Source of the DNA: an uncultured Eubacteriales bacterium
GTDB lineage: Bacteria > Bacillota_A > Clostridia > Oscillospirales > Acutalibacteraceae
NCBI GenBank assembly: GCA_934454005.1
Contig: CAKSGI010000085.1
Span: 1 to 7,374 of the forward strand
DNA: 7,374 nucleotides
Direction of reading: 5' to 3'
Shown here: positions 4,763-7,374 of the stretch, piece by piece
Numbering within the stretch: position 1 is the stretch's first letter
Layout: each line of letters starts with the position of its first letter
Notes under the pieces: model-generated
Told to the model about the DNA's origin: nothing
What the model saw: the letters and a program-made list of their open reading frames with translations, nothing else
The model's database searches: none
Translations under genes and position numbers: made by a program

Positions 4763-7374
4763 ATGAGAAATTTAAGTGATGTTCTAAATAAGATGAATAA
4801 GGAAATAAATGATGAACTTGACATGTTTACAAGAGAAAACAGAGCTGAAGTATCTAAAAATATTTTGGAGCCGTTAAGACATTTTGTAGAAGCTTTATCA
4901 TTATATCTTCTTATGAAAGACAGAGGAGAGCCTCTTAATTATAATTATGACAGAATTCAAGAGTCATTACGATTTATAAAAAGTAAACCAGAAACTTATT
5001 TTATTCATAAATTTCATTATATGTTGCAAGGTTCCATTTCTCATTATTATGAAGATGAAGATATCTCTGAACGTCTTATGTTAAAGTATTATGAGTATCT
5101 TATAGAATTAAAAAAATATTTTAAAAATTATCACAACATAAATATATTAAGAAGCATATACAAATTTCAAGTATATCAAGACCCTAAATTTTTAGACTAT
5201 TATGAAACTATTACAAGTGTTATTGACAATACGCCACTAGAAAAGGGTTCTTTATTTTATGGTAATAGATATTATGTGCAAAAAGTTAATCAGATTTTAA
5301 TTAAAAATGACATATATTATGAAATTACTTTATCCGCAGCAAATGATTATGCTACTAAGTATGATAGAATGATAGTTTATTCAAGGATAAAGGTTTTTGA
5401 GAATTATGCTGTAAATATTAAATATGTAAGAAGAACGGTTTATATTTTTGGAAAGACTATGCCTATTAATGTTTTAACTAGTTGGATGGTTTCTGTAAGA
5501 CCGTGTGAATTTCAAAATTTTATGAAACTTTTTGGAATTCATGAAGAAATAAGGACAGATGGAAAAGAATATTCAAATTTAATGGAATTTATGACGGAAA
5601 ACAAAATCAGTTTGGTTGAATTAATAAAACTTGAAAAAGATATTTATGACATAAATAAGAGAGATATTTTGGCAGATGTTAAAAAAATAAAAATTTTTGA
5701 GTGCTTGGATAAATGCAGAGAACTATTTTTTAATAAATTGCCAGGATCAAATATTATATGCTGTTTGTTACTAAGATTAAACAATAATGTAATAAAGGAT
5801 CAATATGATACTAGGCCAAATAGGAAGTTGTCAAACTTGTACATACAGTATGGATCGATATCTTTTGACGAAATGCCTTATAATACATCTTTATTAGGAC
5901 ATAGAATGAGGATTGTTGACTTATTGCAATGCATAGATATTGATGGCCATGAGCATGAATTGCTTGCAAGGAGACTGGTCAACAATGTTGAAAGAGAATC
6001 GACTTTATATACTCCTATTGATAGTTTAGAAAATTTTGAAGAAATAGATAGTTTAATCGAGAAATATAATAACACTGTTTACAATGGCCATCCAGGAAGA
6101 AAAATATATAAACTACATAATAATTTGTTTATACAGAAATATGAAGATGACATAATAACAATTATTAATAAGTTTAAGGAATTGTCTTCTGGTGGAGTAA
6201 ATAATTATTGTAAAGATTTTAATCAATGGTATAATGAAATTGGAAAAACAAAAATAGATAGTGAAGAAAAGTTGATTAAATTAAAGACACTATTTGAAAG
6301 AACAAAAATTGCATTAATTTACGGCCCTGCGGGTACAGGAAAAACTTATCTTGTTAATCATATTGCAGACTTCTATAGTAATAAATCAATGTTGTTTCTA
6401 TCCCAAACAAATACTGCTGTAAATAATTTAAGTGGTAGAATTGATAAAAACGAAAATTTTAAATTTGAAACTATTTATCAGTTTATAAATAATGACCTTT
6501 CGGTTAATTATGATATATTGGTTATAGACGAATGTAGCATTGTAAGTAATGAAGACATGAGAAAGATTTTAGAAAAAATACAATGTGAACAAATAATTGT
6601 TGTTGGTGATGTTTATCAAATTGAAGCAATTTCATTTGGTAATTGGTTTAACTTAGCTAGATATTTTGTCCCTAATTATTGTATTACAGATTTATCCGAT
6701 ATACATAGAACTAATGATGAAGAATTATTAAGATTATGGTCAAATGTTAGGACTCTGCAGTGTGATATTCAAGAGGCAATAGATAGAAACGGATTCTCAA
6801 GTGATTTGAATGACTCGATTTTTACTCCATATTCGACTGATGAAATAATTTTGTGTTTGAATTATGATGGATTATATGGAATAAATAATATTAATAGATT
6901 TTTACAAGCAAACAACGTAAATAAACCAATTTATTGGGATGTTTGGACTTTTAAGGTTGATGATCCCGTGTTATTTAATAAAACTGAACGGTTTGATGGA
7001 TTGGTTTATAACAATATGAAGGGAAAAATTGTAAAGATAGAAAAAGATGATCTTTGGATAGATTTTCAAATTGAAATAAATGTGGACTTAACTGAAAAAA
7101 TGGAATATCGTCATGCAAATTTTGAAATTGTAAGTGTAATAGATGGGAAATCTATTATCAAGTTTAGAATAACAAAAGTAAAAACTACAGATTATGATGA
7201 TGAAGATGCTGATAATATTATACCTTTCCAAGTGGCCTATGCTACATCAATTCACAAATCTCAAGGTTTAGAATATGATTCTGTTAAAATTGTAATTACA
7301 CACGATGTTGAAGAGAAAATATCACATAGTGTATTCTATACTGCAATAACAAGAACAAAAAGACTGTTGAAAAT
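4763..7374 (+). CDS. Superfamily 1 DNA/RNA helicase with long N-terminal domain (3' end outside window)
   Basis: ATG at 4763 follows GAGGT with eight bases of spacing; 870 codons are visible with no stop. The C-terminal half is an SF1 helicase: Walker A GPAGTGKT (521-528), a Ia-like FLSQTNTAVNN stretch, Walker B VIDECS (587-592), motif III VVGDVYQIEA (Q619), the IHRT motif (647-650), an SH3-like DPVLFNK...NNMKGKI insertion typical of RecD2/Pif1/Dda relatives, motif V YATSIHKSQGLEYD (826-839) and motif VI YTAITRTK (859-866). Probably only a short tail is missing. The first 500 or so residues lack a known motif. Residues 37-120 form helices with RHFVEAL and FHYMLQGSISHYY...ERLMLKYYEYL, reminiscent of HEPN-like folds (inference), and residues about 155-260 look beta-rich. 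I recall proteins with this N-terminus in clostridial accessory regions. It likely moves along nucleic acid using ATP, perhaps delivering an N-terminal effector. Confidence 0.9.
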   Translation, partial: MRNLSDVLNKMNKEINDELDMFTRENRAEVSKNILEPLRHFVEALSLYLLMKDRGEPLNYNYDRIQESLRFIKSKPETYFIHKFHYMLQGSISHYYEDEDISERLMLKYYEYLIELKKYFKNYHNINILRSIYKFQVYQDPKFLDYYETITSVIDNTPLEKGSLFYGNRYYVQKVNQILIKNDIYYEITLSAANDYATKYDRMIVYSRIKVFENYAVNIKYVRRTVYIFGKTMPINVLTSWMVSVRPCEFQNFMKLFGIHEEIRTDGKEYSNLMEFMTENKISLVELIKLEKDIYDINKRDILADVKKIKIFECLDKCRELFFNKLPGSNIICCLLLRLNNNVIKDQYDTRPNRKLSNLYIQYGSISFDEMPYNTSLLGHRMRIVDLLQCIDIDGHEHELLARRLVNNVERESTLYTPIDSLENFEEIDSLIEKYNNTVYNGHPGRKIYKLHNNLFIQKYEDDIITIINKFKELSSGGVNNYCKDFNQWYNEIGKTKIDSEEKLIKLKTLFERTKIALIYGPAGTGKTYLVNHIADFYSNKSMLFLSQTNTAVNNLSGRIDKNENFKFETIYQFINNDLSVNYDILVIDECSIVSNEDMRKILEKIQCEQIIVVGDVYQIEAISFGNWFNLARYFVPNYCITDLSDIHRTNDEELLRLWSNVRTLQCDIQEAIDRNGFSSDLNDSIFTPYSTDEIILCLNYDGLYGINNINRFLQANNVNKPIYWDVWTFKVDDPVLFNKTERFDGLVYNNMKGKIVKIEKDDLWIDFQIEINVDLTEKMEYRHANFEIVSVIDGKSIIKFRITKVKTTDYDDEDADNIIPFQVAYATSIHKSQGLEYDSVKIVITHDVEEKISHSVFYTAITRTKRLLK

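Noticed and set aside
4594..4824. 76-residue minus-strand frame across the divergent promoter region
   Set aside because: It overlaps the start of two well-supported genes and both promoters, and has no ribosome binding site; it is a shadow frame.

Overview
The window is about 7.4 kb of very AT-rich DNA. It has strong GGAGG/GAGGT ribosome binding sites, sigma-A-like promoters (several with an extended -10), T-tailed terminators and the standard code (TGG for Trp, no in-frame TGA). This points to a low-GC Gram-positive (Bacillota, clostridial or bacillar type). No gene is recognisable to species level. The content looks like an accessory or defence-type island rather than core genome.

Layout, left to right. 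(1) Positions 1-248 hold the 3' end of a rightward gene whose product ends in a four-cysteine zinc ribbon; its terminator follows at 256-282. (2) Positions 250-2376 (minus) encode a 708-aa protein: an XRE-type helix-turn-helix, a PD-(D/E)xK-like nuclease candidate domain and a long helical region. It meets gene 1 tail to tail and appears cut short, with its last codons lying in the opposite-strand terminator of gene 1. (3) Positions 2377-3031 hold no convincing gene but much structure: the promoter and candidate operators of gene 2, a strong terminator, an island of higher GC, a good leftward promoter that with the terminator defines an unexplained transcription unit of about 350 nt, and the rightward promoter and structured leader of the next gene. 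(4) Positions 3032-3685 (plus) encode a stand-alone nucleotidyltransferase-fold protein, followed by a terminator that contains its stop codon. (5) Positions 3686-3908 are a convergent intergenic stretch with three further hairpins, two of them near-copies. (6) Positions 3909-4625 (minus) encode a 238-aa helical protein resembling DUF5677-like proteins. (7) A 137-bp divergent promoter region contains a 16-bp palindrome. (8) From 4763 (plus) to the right edge runs a superfamily 1 helicase with an N-terminal region of about 500 residues of unknown function; only the extreme C-terminus is missing.

How they may work together: the nuclease-like regulator, the nucleotidyltransferase and the helicase with its divergent partner look like three independently promoted modules packed together, as in a defence island. 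The best candidate for a linked pair is the helicase plus its divergent partner, which share a short symmetric regulatory region. The best candidate for something undescribed is the leftward transcript at about 2511-2865, divergent from the nucleotidyltransferase, whose own mRNA leader can sequester its Shine-Dalgarno sequence. All functional links are inference; no homology search was possible.
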